A stretch of 45,184 bases of DNA, taken from positions 1 to 45,184 of the forward strand of contig JAJECW010000105.1 of assembly GCA_022821865.1 (NCBI GenBank), given 5' to 3'. Shown here one piece after another: positions 1 through 7,703 of the stretch; the first letter of the stretch is position 1; the number at the start of each line of letters is the position of its first letter. The position numbers were made by a program, and so were the translations under genes. Below the pieces are notes generated by a model. It did not search any database, was not told the origin of the DNA, and saw only the letters and a program-made list of their open reading frames with translations. Source of the DNA: Pseudomonadales bacterium (GTDB taxonomy: Bacteria > Pseudomonadota > Gammaproteobacteria > Pseudomonadales > Pseudohongiellaceae).

Positions 1-140
1 AATTCCATCCATGGAATTTTTCATTGTCGCAAAACAAAAGCGTGGTTTTGTTTTGCTCCCGAATTCAATGGCTTACGCCATCGAATTCGGCGGCACTTCC
101 ATGTGCCGCAGGGAAGCTCTGACTTAATCAGAGCTTCCCT
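1..140 (+). repeat. Family A five-hairpin element, copy 1 (left end outside window)
   Basis: The stretch is a chain of nearly abutting inverted repeats: 1-18, 29-56, 60-89, 90-109 and 110-140, with stems of about 7 to 13 bp and short loops. The same chain occurs on the other strand at 23498-23649, where both ends are visible. Hairpins 2, 3 and 4 are identical between copies; hairpin 5 differs by one loop base. Hairpin 1 differs at several positions, including one paired change (T-A to C-G) that keeps the stem. The right end is AGAGCTTCCC followed here by TAGT. It interrupts a methyltransferase start on the minus strand. No transposase is encoded, so it is probably a non-autonomous element. 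Confidence 0.85.
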
Positions 141-245
141 AGTGATGAGCGGCGCATACTTTCGGCTTGTCTGCATGGCCGCCTCGCGCCAGTCGTCCGC
201 GAACTTTGCGGCGCGCGCACAGACTTCGTTCCAGGACAGTCGCAT
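141..245 (-). pseudogene. 5' stub of an MmeI-like (type IIL) DNA methyltransferase gene
   Basis: Reading leftward from an ATG at 245, the peptide begins MRLSWNEVCARAAKFADDW. This resembles the conserved start of large class I SAM-dependent DNA methyltransferases of the MmeI/type IIL restriction-modification family (LSWNE, then RA-KFA--W). After about 35 codons the family A element begins, and it brings a stop codon at 21-23. The rest of the gene, if present, would lie left of the window. The match is short, so the family call is tentative. The gene sits 52 bp downstream of the orphan higA on the same strand. Confidence 0.42.
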
Positions 246-297
246 CAGGCTGTGTCCACGCGAGCCTCGATCCTGCGCGCAGCGTCCGTATGCGACC

Positions 298-546
298 TCA
301 CGCAGCCGTCCGGTCGCGTCGCACTTGTGCGAGCTCGTAGCTCGCCTGCATTCGCACCCAGTGATCAGCAGTTCCCCAGCCGATATCTTCCAGCGCCATG
401 TCTGCCGATACTCCCGCCTTGCCGTTCAGCAGCCGCGATAGCGTGCCGCGCTCGCAGCCAAGCCGCCCTGCCGTCTCGGTCACGTTCCAGCCCACGTCGT
501 CCATGCCCTCACGGGTCAGTTCGCCCAGGTGCGGCGGATTCAGCAT
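298..546 (-). CDS. Orphan HigA-family antitoxin (XRE helix-turn-helix)
   Basis: The 82-residue product starts [15 protein letters not shown] and has the HigA signature: an NPPHPGE-type start, a helix-turn-helix with [18 protein letters not shown], and the tail [15 protein letters not shown]. HigA antitoxins bind their own operator and neutralise the HigB mRNA interferase. Between MAL and EDIGWG a few residues present in typical family members seem to be missing. No higB lies next to it: the upstream side runs straight into a PQQ dehydrogenase stub. It is therefore an orphan, either a decaying remnant or a free-standing regulator. Confidence 0.7.
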   Translation of the reverse strand: MLNPPHLGELTREGMDDVGWNVTETAGRLGCERGTLSRLLNGKAGVSADMALEDIGWGTADHWVRMQASYELAQVRRDRTAA

Positions 547-757
547 CGGGCCGGCGCCAGACGATTTCCAGATCGTCTACGTTGCCCGCATTGATCTGAT
601 CGAGCGGCGAATACTTGGTCATGCCGCTGTCCGCGCCATAAACCGGCCATTCGCTATCGGTGGCGCCGGATTGGGCGAAAGCGGCCGCCGGCCAGCAGAC
701 CGCCAGCGAACAGAGCAGAATTCGTGTCGTGGAAAGTTCGAACGGATGCCGTGTCAT
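547..757 (-). pseudogene. 5' fragment of a PQQ-dependent (quinoprotein) dehydrogenase
   Basis: From an ATG at 757 the reading frame gives an N-terminal signal peptide ending in AAAFAQ. It is followed by [20 protein letters not shown] and [12 protein letters not shown], the typical start of the first propeller blade of pyrroloquinoline-quinone dehydrogenases of the periplasm. After about 68 codons similarity ends abruptly at the start codon of the orphan higA, so more than 500 residues are missing. The junction near 547-556 is a recombination scar. The remaining open frame is read through into higA sequence and is not expected to make a functional enzyme. Confidence 0.75.
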
Positions 758-850
758 GATCGGGTCAGCCTTCGTCAGCCAGGGAAGTGCCCCCGATTCT
801 AGCGTCAATTCCCGCGCTTCAAAAGGCGGCTCACTACAAGCGAAAGAGAA

Positions 851-900
851 TTGGCTTTTCGTCGATGTTGTAATAGAATTCGTTTACCGAATAGGTAAAC
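851..900 (+). promoter_or_regulatory. higBA promoter with autoregulatory operator
   Basis: TTGGCT (851-856) and TAGAAT (874-879) are separated by 17 bp and fit a sigma70 promoter. A perfect inverted repeat, GTTTACC-GAATA-GGTAAAC (882-900), overlaps the expected transcription start, 20 bp upstream of the higB ATG. HigA antitoxins are known to repress their own operon at such palindromes, so this is the likely operator for the HigA encoded at 1271-2365. That role is inferred from position and symmetry. Confidence 0.6.
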
Positions 901-920
901 GGAAATTGCATGGAAAGCCA

Positions 921-1247
921 ATGGAAATCGCCTTCGACAATGGTGAATTGGAGAAGCTTTGCAGCAATGCCAGATATGCGGCAAGAAAGCTGGGCCCAAT
1001 AAGTGCCAGGAAGCTTTGCAACAGACTCGCGGATATCGTGGCGGCGCAGAATGTCACCGAACTGGTGGCTGGAAATCCTCACCCCCTTAAGGGAGATCGA
1101 AAAGGGTGCCTCTCGATTGCCTTGCATCGCGGCCACAGACTCGTATTGCGGCCGGTACACGATCCTGCGCCGAGTCTTGAAGATGGGGGTACGGACTGGA
1201 GCCGCGTGACGGCGGTGCGAGTTGTCGAAATTGGCGATTACCACTAG
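921..1247 (+). CDS. higB: HigB-type toxin (RelE/ParE-like mRNA interferase)
   Basis: The product is 108 residues, beginning MEIAFDNGELEKLC. It carries the HigB features LCSNARYAARKLG near the N-terminus, the central VTELVAGNPHPLKGDRKGCL and a C-terminal VRVVEIGDYH. HigB toxins are ribosome-dependent mRNA endonucleases of the RelE/ParE fold. The ATG at 921 is preferred because GGAAAG lies 5 bases upstream and the frame matches the family length. The toxin gene precedes the antitoxin by 23 bp, the usual higBA order. A promoter and palindrome at 851-900 fit autoregulation. Nothing looks broken, so the pair may be active. Confidence 0.85.
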   Translation: MEIAFDNGELEKLCSNARYAARKLGPISARKLCNRLADIVAAQNVTELVAGNPHPLKGDRKGCLSIALHRGHRLVLRPVHDPAPSLEDGGTDWSRVTAVRVVEIGDYH

Positions 1248-1270
1248 AGCGCTTCAAAGGAGGTGTCGAA

Positions 1271-2365
1271 ATGATCAAGACAGCTGCAAGTACGTTTGAA
1301 CCCGATTGGATTTCACCACCGGGCGATACCATCGCGGATTTGCTCGAAGAGAGGAACTGGACGCAAGCGGAGTTGGCAAGCCGCCTGGGGGCATCCAGGA
1401 AGTTTGTGAGCCAACTGGTGTCAGGAAAAGTTCCGCTCTCCGAGTCGGTTGCAATCCGGCTGGCTCGGGTTCTGGGCAGCACGGTCCGATTCTGGCTCAA
1501 TCGCGAAGCTGGTTATCGGGCCGCGTTGGCCAGGGAATCCGAAATCGAGAGCCTTCGCCAGGACATCGATTGGCTTGACGAACTGCCGGTGTCTCAAATG
1601 CGCAAATTCGGATGGATCGCCGCCCATCGGGACAAAGCGAAGACCGTTGCGGAGTGCTTGCGATTTTTCGGCGTGGGTACGGTGGATGCCTGGAGGGACT
1701 GGTCAGATGAGCTGGGCCAGACAGCTTATCGAATGTCCGACAAGACTCGAAGCCGATTTGGCGCGATTGCGGCGTGGTTGCGGTTTGGTGAACTCAAGTC
1801 CCAGGAAATCGAATGCCGCCCTTACTCCGCGGAGACATTCAAATCCTGTCTTGAGGAACTGAGAAGTTTAACCCTGGAAGAAGATCCGGACGTTTTCGTG
1901 CCGAAAATACAACAATTGTGCGCCGAAGCGGGTGTGGCCGTGGTGTTCGCACCAGCGCCGACGGGCTGTCCGGCCAGTGGCGCGACCCGATGGCTGTCAA
2001 GCAGTAAAGCCCTACTGATGCTGAGTTTGCGATACAAGTCCAACGATCAACTTTGGTTCTCTTTTTTCCACGAATCAGCGCACATACTTTTACATCGCAA
2101 GCGACTGATGTTCCTCGAAGTTGATAGAAATGGATTTCGGGATCAGAAAGAGGAAGAGGAAGCGAATCGGTTTGCCGCCGACATATTGATACCTCGAAAT
2201 TTCCATCTGGAGTTGTTGGCGACAGGCGGCTCAAAGTCCGGCGTCCTCGCCTTCGCAAAAAAGCTGGGCATTGCTCCTGGAGTCGTGGTGGGCAGGCTGC
2301 AACATGAAGGAGTGTTACCCCACTCGCATCTGAATGATTTGAAAGTCCGGTATGAGTGGACTTGA
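1271..2365 (+). CDS. higA: HigA antitoxin fused to an ImmA/IrrE metallopeptidase domain
   Basis: The 364-residue protein has an XRE helix-turn-helix at about residues 20-75 (NWTQAELASRLG, then KFVSQLVSGK). A linker follows, then a C-terminal ImmA/IrrE-type zinc peptidase domain with HESAH at 267-271 and a downstream EEANRFAADIL (E297) as a probable third ligand. Classical HigA is only about 100 residues, so this is the long fused form. ImmA/IrrE domains in other systems cleave repressors, so the fusion may allow regulated self-cleavage of the antitoxin; this is inference. The start is clear: AAAGGAGGT lies 7 bases before the ATG. It is transcribed with higB. Confidence 0.85.
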   Translation: MIKTAASTFEPDWISPPGDTIADLLEERNWTQAELASRLGASRKFVSQLVSGKVPLSESVAIRLARVLGSTVRFWLNREAGYRAALARESEIESLRQDIDWLDELPVSQMRKFGWIAAHRDKAKTVAECLRFFGVGTVDAWRDWSDELGQTAYRMSDKTRSRFGAIAAWLRFGELKSQEIECRPYSAETFKSCLEELRSLTLEEDPDVFVPKIQQLCAEAGVAVVFAPAPTGCPASGATRWLSSSKALLMLSLRYKSNDQLWFSFFHESAHILLHRKRLMFLEVDRNGFRDQKEEEEANRFAADILIPRNFHLELLATGGSKSGVLAFAKKLGIAPGVVVGRLQHEGVLPHSHLNDLKVRYEWT

Positions 2366-2582
2366 TCTCCTCCAAAAAACGGTGCCCATTTAACTCACTA
2401 CAACCGGAGGATGCGCGCCGACATCGTTGGCATTGAGGTAGGGAACGAAAACGCTATGGTATATTTCCCGCGGCTGCTCCACCGACAAAGGCCAGGGCGA
2501 TGAGATTCAGCAACAAGCACGACGAGACGCGCGCTGGAGAATTTTGCGCAATTGCGGAGAATTGCGTCGGGGCTTCCCGAGC
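2366..2582. other. Region without a convincing gene between higA and the restriction-modification gene
   Basis: Only very short reading frames are present, for example MRADIVGIEVGNENAMVYF from an ATG near 2411 and a 28-codon frame from 2500. Neither has a recognisable domain. The frame that later encodes the restriction-modification N-terminus is open through much of this stretch but resembles nothing known before about 2610. No clear promoter or terminator was found. Confidence 0.4.
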
Positions 2583-2714
2583 GTGATTGTCGGCCGGCCT
2601 TTTTCGGGGAGCTTGTTCGCAGAGGATTTTCTTCGCGAGACGATCAAGAAACAAGCAGATTGGTCAGCTATTCAGGATGCCGGGATTAACGAACTTGAGG
2701 CCGATCTTAAGTAG
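2583..2714 (+). pseudogene. Frameshifted N-terminal segment of the type IIG restriction-modification protein
   Basis: Reading from a GTG at 2583, or a TTG inside, gives a peptide containing LFAEDFLRETIKKQADWSAI and INELEADL before a TAG at 2712. The next frame then continues SSVFDGFPSSLSPNESQTEDD. Joined with a one-base shift near 2706-2711 the two parts make a continuous, family-like N-terminus (EADL-SSVFDGFP). So the native protein probably starts here and a one-base insertion separates this segment from the main frame. It could be a real mutation, a sequencing error or programmed slippage. Confidence 0.55.
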
Positions 2715-5700
2715 CGTATTCGATGGCTTCCCTTCAAGCCTTTCCCCCAACGAAAGCCAGACTGAAGACGATCTGATTTGGCCAGTGCTGAAACTGTTGG
2801 GCTGGACGGAGAGCCTCAGACAGCAGAATCTGTCGGCGCACGGCCGTGAAGATGTGCCTGACGGCCTGCTGTTCGCTGATTCTGAGGCAAAGCTTCGCGC
2901 CAACCGCGTCGCCGAGGGCTGGGCTCGCTATGAACATGGCGAGATTGTCGTGGAGTCGAAACGGTGGTTGCGCCCGCTTGATCGCCGTTCGGGGCGAAGG
3001 GGCGAGGAGTCCGCGCCGTCCACTCAGATGCTGCGCTACCTCCGGCGCATCGACGATCTGACCACAGGAAAATTGCGCTGGGGCATTCTCACCAATGGCG
3101 CTCACTGGCGCCTGTATTACGCAGGCGCGCGATCCGTCTCCGAGCAGTTTTTCGAAATAGACCTCGCGGCGATTCTTGATATTCCCGGCCACAACGATGG
3201 GCTGTTCGCACTTCCGGATGACGCCCGGCGACACTGGCTGAAAGTGTTCGTGCTGGTTTTTCAGCGGGATGCCTTCTTGCCTGGCGCCGCGGACGGGAAA
3301 ACCTTCCAACAGCGCGCCATTGCGGAAGGCCGTTACTACCAGGAAAGAGTCGCGGCCAGCCTGTCCGATTTGGTATTCGAGAGGGTCTTCCCCGGCTTCG
3401 CCCGAGCGCTGGCGGCGGCGGAACCCGATGCGCCGTTGTCCGAGGTTCGCAATGCGACCCTAATTCTGCTGTATCGGCTGTTGTTCATTCTATACGCCGA
3501 AGATCGGGACCTGCTGCCTGTCCGCGACAGTCGATACGACGACTATGCGCTCCGCGAAAAAGTTCGCGGCGAAATCGGTCGCCGCAAGGATCAGGGCGAC
3601 GTATTTTCGGACACGGCGGCGCGCTACTGGTCGGCATTCGACGATCTGTGCAGCGCTATCGACCGTGGTGATGCCTCAATCGGCCTGCCGCCCTACAACG
3701 GGGGCTTGTTCGACCGGAAGCGCACGCCACTGCTCACACGGGTCCGGCTTGGCGATGCGGCGATGGCCGACGCAATTGATGCGCTGTCATTCGAGCGGAC
3801 GCCCGATGGCCGGCGTTATATCAACTATCGGGATCTCGGCGTTCAGCAACTCGGCTCGATCTACGAGCGTCTTCTGGAGCGGGAAATCGTCATTGAGGAC
3901 GACGAAGTCGCTGTCCGGCCCAATGTCTTCGCGCGCAAGGACTCGGGCAGCTTCTACACGCCGGACGATCTGGTGGGACTGATTGTCGAAGAAACGCTTG
4001 ATCCACTGGTACGTCGGCGAATGGAGGCCTTCAACGCCGAAGCGGCGCGGTTAGCATCGAATGAGTTACCCGAACACCGCCAAATGGGCCGTTTGAAGAC
4101 CTTGGACCCAGCGGAACGGTTGCTTGAGTTGAAAGTGTGCGACCCCGCGATGGGTTCGGGACATTTCCTGGTCAACCTGGTAGACCATCTGGCCGATCGC
4201 GTGATTGCAGCCCTGGCCGAAGTGGAATCGACCATAGAAGGGTACGTTTCTCCGTTGACGGAGCGCATTGACGCGATTCGCAACACGATCATGGCCAACG
4301 CGGAGGATTGCGGCTGGACTTTCGACCCGGCGCAACTCGACGATCGGCACATCGTCCGACGCATGGTGCTCAAGCGATGCGTGTACGGCGTGGACAAGAA
4401 CCCGATGGCGGTGGAGTTGGCAAAGGTTTCACTGTGGCTGCACACATTCACAGTCGGGGCGCCGCTCAGTTTCCTGGACCATCATCTGCGCTGTGGCGAC
4501 AGCCTGTTCGGGACCTGGGTGCGGCCCGCCCTCGATAGCGCGGAGCGCGTTGGAGGAGGGCTGTTCCTGAAAGGGCCACTCAACCGCGCTACCCGCGCAG
4601 CGGCGCCCATGCAGATCATCGAGGACTTGACCGATGCTGAGGTCGCGGAAGCGCACCGTTCCGCTGACATCTTTGCCGAAGTCTCGGAGATGACGGCTCC
4701 GCTGAACGCGTTTCTGTCCCTGCTCCATGCATTCGATTGGCTTGACTTGCGTGATAGCGAGGACAAAAAAGCATACGCCGCCTGGCTGGAAGGCAGGTTG
4801 GGCGACCCTATCGACATCGCGGAAGACAACATATCCAGTTTGATCGAAGTGGAGTATGCGGAGCGATTCTCATCTCTCTTGAACAAGGCGCGGACGCTCG
4901 TCGAAATCGAGCGCTTTCTGAACTGGCAAGTCGCGTTCCCTGGCGTCTGGTCGGATTGGGAGCGTGCCGAGTTGCGCGGCGGCTTCGATGCGGTCATCGG
5001 CAATCCCCCATGGGACCGAATGAAACTTCAGCAGGTCGAGTGGTTCGCGGCGCGGCGTCCAGACATCGCGTTGGCCTCACGCGCCGCCGACCGCAAGCGA
5101 ATGATCAGCGAACTGGAGAAAGCGAACGACCCACTGGCGCGGGACTTCGCGACAGCAAGTGAACGGGCGTACACAGCGACGCGGATGGCGCGGCGGTCGG
5201 GCGACTATCCGCTGCTCTCGACCGGGGATTTGAATCTCTACTCTCTATTCGTCGAACGCGCGATGACACTGGTCAAGCCCGAAGGCATGGTGGGGCTGCT
5301 GGTGCCGTCAGGTATCGCATCCGACAAGACCGCGGCGAGATTCTTCAAGAGTGTCGCGACCGAAGGAAGGCTCAAAGCGCTATATGACTTCGAGAACAAG
5401 AAGGTGTTCTTTCCCGATGTGCATGCTTCTTTCAAGTTCTGCGTATTCGTCGCGAGCCCTTCATGCATTGGAACCGCAGCCAAGTGTGCGTTCTATCTAC
5501 ACAATGTGGCCGAACGTCACGACCCTGAACGCTGTTTTCCGCTGACGTCAGAGGATTTCGCGTGCGTCAATCCGAACACTGGCACCGCACCGATTTTCCG
5601 TACCCGCCGCGATGCCAAACTGACGACGGCAATCTACGGGCTATTGCCAACCCTCGTGGATCGCTCTTCAGGCAAAGCCGTCAGGGCGTGGCCGGTCAAC

Positions 5701-6651
5701 TATCTGCGGATGTTCGACATGACCAACGACTCCCATCTATTTCGTACTCGTGCAGAACTGGATGAGAAGGAAGGCGCGTGGCCAATCGGCGGCAACTGCT
5801 TTGACAGTCCGTCGGGTGAATGGGTGCCACTCTATGTTGGGCGCATGATCCACCAGTTTGACCACCGTGCCGCCTCGGTAAAGATGAACCAAGGGAACCT
5901 CCACAATCCCGCGCTCAGCGGCGATATCGATCCCGAAAAGAAGTCCGACTCCTCATTCTTGCCGACACCGCAATATTGGGTACCCGCGAATGCTGTATCT
6001 TTCCCAGCAGGTTTCAGATGGACCATCGCATTTCGGGACATTGCCCGTGCGACGGATGCTCGGACAATGATTGCCGCCGCAGTTCCATTCGTCGGTCTCG
6101 GCAATACCGCGCCGACAATCCTCATGGCCCCCTCAGAAGGTGATCAGTCCAGCCTCTCCATGTTATTGGCCAATGCTGGAGCCATCGTATGCGATTTTGT
6201 CGTCCGTCAAAAGGCGCAAAGCACGCATCTTAATTGGTACATCGTAGAGCAACTTCCCATAGTACCGCCGGAGCGTTACGAGCAGGTGAGTTTCGGGCCA
6301 AAGACCGCGGCAGAGATCGTGCACAAGGCCGTGCTGGAACTCACCTACACGGCGCATGACATGGCGCCCTTCGCCCGTGACATGGGTTACGTTGACAAGG
6401 CCGGCGATGTGTTGCCGCCGTTCGAATGGAACGAAGAAAGGCGTTTGCGACTCCGCGCCAAGCTTGACGCACTCTATTTCAATCTCTACGGCGTGACCAG
6501 CCGTGACGACATACGTTACATCTACTCGACTTTCCCCATTGTCCAGCGCGAAGAAGAAAATGCTTGGGGCCGTTACCGCTCCCGCGACCTCTGTCTTGCC
6601 TACATGAATGCCTTCGCCGCTGGCAATCCAGATGCCGACGTGGAATCGTGA
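2677..6651 (+). CDS. Eco57I-like type IIG restriction-modification protein (endonuclease + N6-adenine methyltransferase)
   Basis: From the ATG at 2677 the product has 1,324 residues. An N-terminal PD-(D/E)XK nuclease is visible: QTEDDLIWPVL, PDGLLF (D near 62) and VVESKRW (E93, K95). A gamma-class N6-adenine methyltransferase follows, with SAM motif DPAMGSGHFLV near 488 and catalytic NPPW near 775, then a long target-recognition region with SGDLNLYSLF and FPDVHASFKF. Such single-chain enzymes both methylate and cut DNA as phage defence. The true N-terminus seems to lie in another frame at 2583-2711, so the protein may lack about 40 residues. The gene ends with a GTGA overlap with the next ORF. 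Confidence 0.88.
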   Translation: MPGLTNLRPILSSVFDGFPSSLSPNESQTEDDLIWPVLKLLGWTESLRQQNLSAHGREDVPDGLLFADSEAKLRANRVAEGWARYEHGEIVVESKRWLRPLDRRSGRRGEESAPSTQMLRYLRRIDDLTTGKLRWGILTNGAHWRLYYAGARSVSEQFFEIDLAAILDIPGHNDGLFALPDDARRHWLKVFVLVFQRDAFLPGAADGKTFQQRAIAEGRYYQERVAASLSDLVFERVFPGFARALAAAEPDAPLSEVRNATLILLYRLLFILYAEDRDLLPVRDSRYDDYALREKVRGEIGRRKDQGDVFSDTAARYWSAFDDLCSAIDRGDASIGLPPYNGGLFDRKRTPLLTRVRLGDAAMADAIDALSFERTPDGRRYINYRDLGVQQLGSIYERLLEREIVIEDDEVAVRPNVFARKDSGSFYTPDDLVGLIVEETLDPLVRRRMEAFNAEAARLASNELPEHRQMGRLKTLDPAERLLELKVCDPAMGSGHFLVNLVDHLADRVIAALAEVESTIEGYVSPLTERIDAIRNTIMANAEDCGWTFDPAQLDDRHIVRRMVLKRCVYGVDKNPMAVELAKVSLWLHTFTVGAPLSFLDHHLRCGDSLFGTWVRPALDSAERVGGGLFLKGPLNRATRAAAPMQIIEDLTDAEVAEAHRSADIFAEVSEMTAPLNAFLSLLHAFDWLDLRDSEDKKAYAAWLEGRLGDPIDIAEDNISSLIEVEYAERFSSLLNKARTLVEIERFLNWQVAFPGVWSDWERAELRGGFDAVIGNPPWDRMKLQQVEWFAARRPDIALASRAADRKRMISELEKANDPLARDFATASERAYTATRMARRSGDYPLLSTGDLNLYSLFVERAMTLVKPEGMVGLLVPSGIASDKTAARFFKSVATEGRLKALYDFENKKVFFPDVHASFKFCVFVASPSCIGTAAKCAFYLHNVAERHDPERCFPLTSEDFACVNPNTGTAPIFRTRRDAKLTTAIYGLLPTLVDRSSGKAVRAWPVNYLRMFDMTNDSHLFRTRAELDEKEGAWPIGGNCFDSPSGEWVPLYVGRMIHQFDHRAASVKMNQGNLHNPALSGDIDPEKKSDSSFLPTPQYWVPANAVSFPAGFRWTIAFRDIARATDARTMIAAAVPFVGLGNTAPTILMAPSEGDQSSLSMLLANAGAIVCDFVVRQKAQSTHLNWYIVEQLPIVPPERYEQVSFGPKTAAEIVHKAVLELTYTAHDMAPFARDMGYVDKAGDVLPPFEWNEERRLRLRAKLDALYFNLYGVTSRDDIRYIYSTFPIVQREEENAWGRYRSRDLCLAYMNAFAAGNPDADVES

Positions 6652-6854
6652 GAGCCTATTTCTATCGACCAGGTTTCTCAGATCCTTACTCGGGCACTGC
6701 CGTGAAAGGCGATCTGGATGGACTTCTCTTGCTTCACGTAGGTGACTGTCAGCAATTTGAGTCACTACTATTGTCCAAGTCTGTGAGGAAGAAGAAACTA
6801 GCCCGAATATTGGACGAGCGCATCGACTTCAATCGCTTTTGGCCTCTCGGGTGA
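6648..6854 (+). CDS. Small hypothetical protein coupled to the restriction-modification gene
   Basis: A GTG start overlaps the stop of the preceding gene (GTGA at 6648-6651), an arrangement typical of translational coupling. The 68-residue product begins VRAYFYRPGFSDPY, has a central hydrophobic LDGLLLLHVG and a basic KSVRKKKLARIL, and ends DFNRFWPLG. No family was recognised. It could be the start of a larger third component that has been deleted, since no further gene follows on this strand, or a small accessory protein. No separate ribosome-binding site is needed if coupling operates. Confidence 0.5.
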   Translation: MRAYFYRPGFSDPYSGTAVKGDLDGLLLLHVGDCQQFESLLLSKSVRKKKLARILDERIDFNRFWPLG

Positions 6855-7030
6855 CGTGACGGTTCCGGCGGCGTTGAAACTGGTTCGACCGTGGTGCATA
6901 TCGTAACCTGAACCGCGACTTCCGGGCCGCTTTTGAAGCGGGAAGGGGCCGCCATCGCCTCCCCTCCCAAGGCGCACGCTTCAAGCTTTCTTATCCTGAT
7001 TATCGCGCTACACTATCGACAAATCGTGTC
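6855..7030. other. Gap with no gene seen
   Basis: About 175 bases between the small coupled ORF and the end of the minus-strand coiled-coil gene. It has a mixed composition and stop codons in all frames. I see no tRNA, no clear terminator and no repeat belonging to the two families described here. Confidence 0.4.
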
Positions 7031-7180
7031 TTATTTCTGAGAAATCGAAGAAATGCTATGTTCGTTCCGCTTTTCCAACGCCTCGGCGATGCGGCGTAGA
7101 AACTCGTTCGTTTTTTCCTGGTGCGTATCTAGTTGACGCAACTTGGTGGCGATCTCTGCCAACTCGGCCTTGTTGTCCAT
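7031..7180 (-). CDS. 49-residue coiled-coil protein
   Basis: From an ATG at 7180 a 49-residue frame begins MDNKAELAEIATKLRQLDT and ends SISSISQK. Hydrophobic residues recur in a heptad-like pattern (LAEIATKLRQL, then FLRRIAEAL) among many charged residues, so a single amphipathic helix or coiled coil is expected. AGGAGA lies 5 bases upstream of the ATG, a strong ribosome-binding site. It lies between the restriction-modification cluster and the remains of an integrase, so it may be a cargo gene of the island, perhaps a small partner or antitoxin. No family was recognised. Confidence 0.6.
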   Translation of the reverse strand: MDNKAELAEIATKLRQLDTHQEKTNEFLRRIAEALEKRNEHSISSISQK

Positions 7181-7329
7181 TGATTTCTCCTGTCAATTGT
7201 ACAAGTGTAACTTCGGTCCGGTGCATTTCGGCTTTTCTTATCCGTATGCGATCAGCTGTAATTGTAACATGCGGTTCCCGTCGCCTAGCGGCGGTATCCT
7301 TTTCGCTGCACGTCGTCGGTGGCGCGCGT

Positions 7330-7703
7330 GCCGCTCGAATGGCGCATTCGGACCGACGCTCCCATTGCAGGTTGGCGATCTCCCCGCTGCGGCAACCCGT
7401 CAGCAGCAGCATCCGGCGCCTTGGACAATGGCTCCTCCCCGGACTTGATCCGGTCGATGACCACCGTCGCGCGCCCGCGCGCCTCATCAGAGGTCAGGTC
7501 CCCGTGCCGGCCCAGCGTGACGCGGCGGGAGCCATGCGGTCCCCGGCTCTGCACCACATATACCACTCTGCCGGAGGCGTAAAAGCGCACCCCGAACCCC
7601 GGCAGGCCGGCAGGCCGGAATCCCAGAACAGGCCGGGCTTGCAGTTTGCGCGCAGCGCGTCTACCGTTCGTTTTGTGAGTTTCCGCGCGTTGGGCCGTGA
7701 CAT
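7330..7703 (-). pseudogene. Degraded tyrosine integrase (island-type, DUF4102 N-terminus)
   Basis: Pieces of one integrase are spread over three frames. An N-terminus MSRPNARKLTKRTVDALRA starts at 7703. GLPGFGVRFYASGRVVYVVQ and VTLGRHGDLTSDEARGRA follow in a second frame. LLLTGCRSGEIANLQWER, which carries the first catalytic arginine, sits near 7358-7412 in a third. The core-binding domain and the rest of the catalytic domain are absent. This is the usual design of prophage and genomic-island integrases, so it probably once mobilised the defence genes to its left. Frame changes and deletions make it non-functional. Confidence 0.8.

Noticed and set aside
1..140. Family A repeat as a CRISPR remnant or tRNA-like cluster
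   Set aside because: The five hairpins differ in sequence and length and there is no repeat-spacer pattern, no cloverleaf and no cas gene.
2583..6854. A DISARM- or BREX-type multi-gene defence system around the Eco57I-like methyltransferase
   Set aside because: No helicase, phospholipase D, PglZ or other signature partner gene is present; the protein itself has both nuclease and methyltransferase motifs and is better called type IIG.
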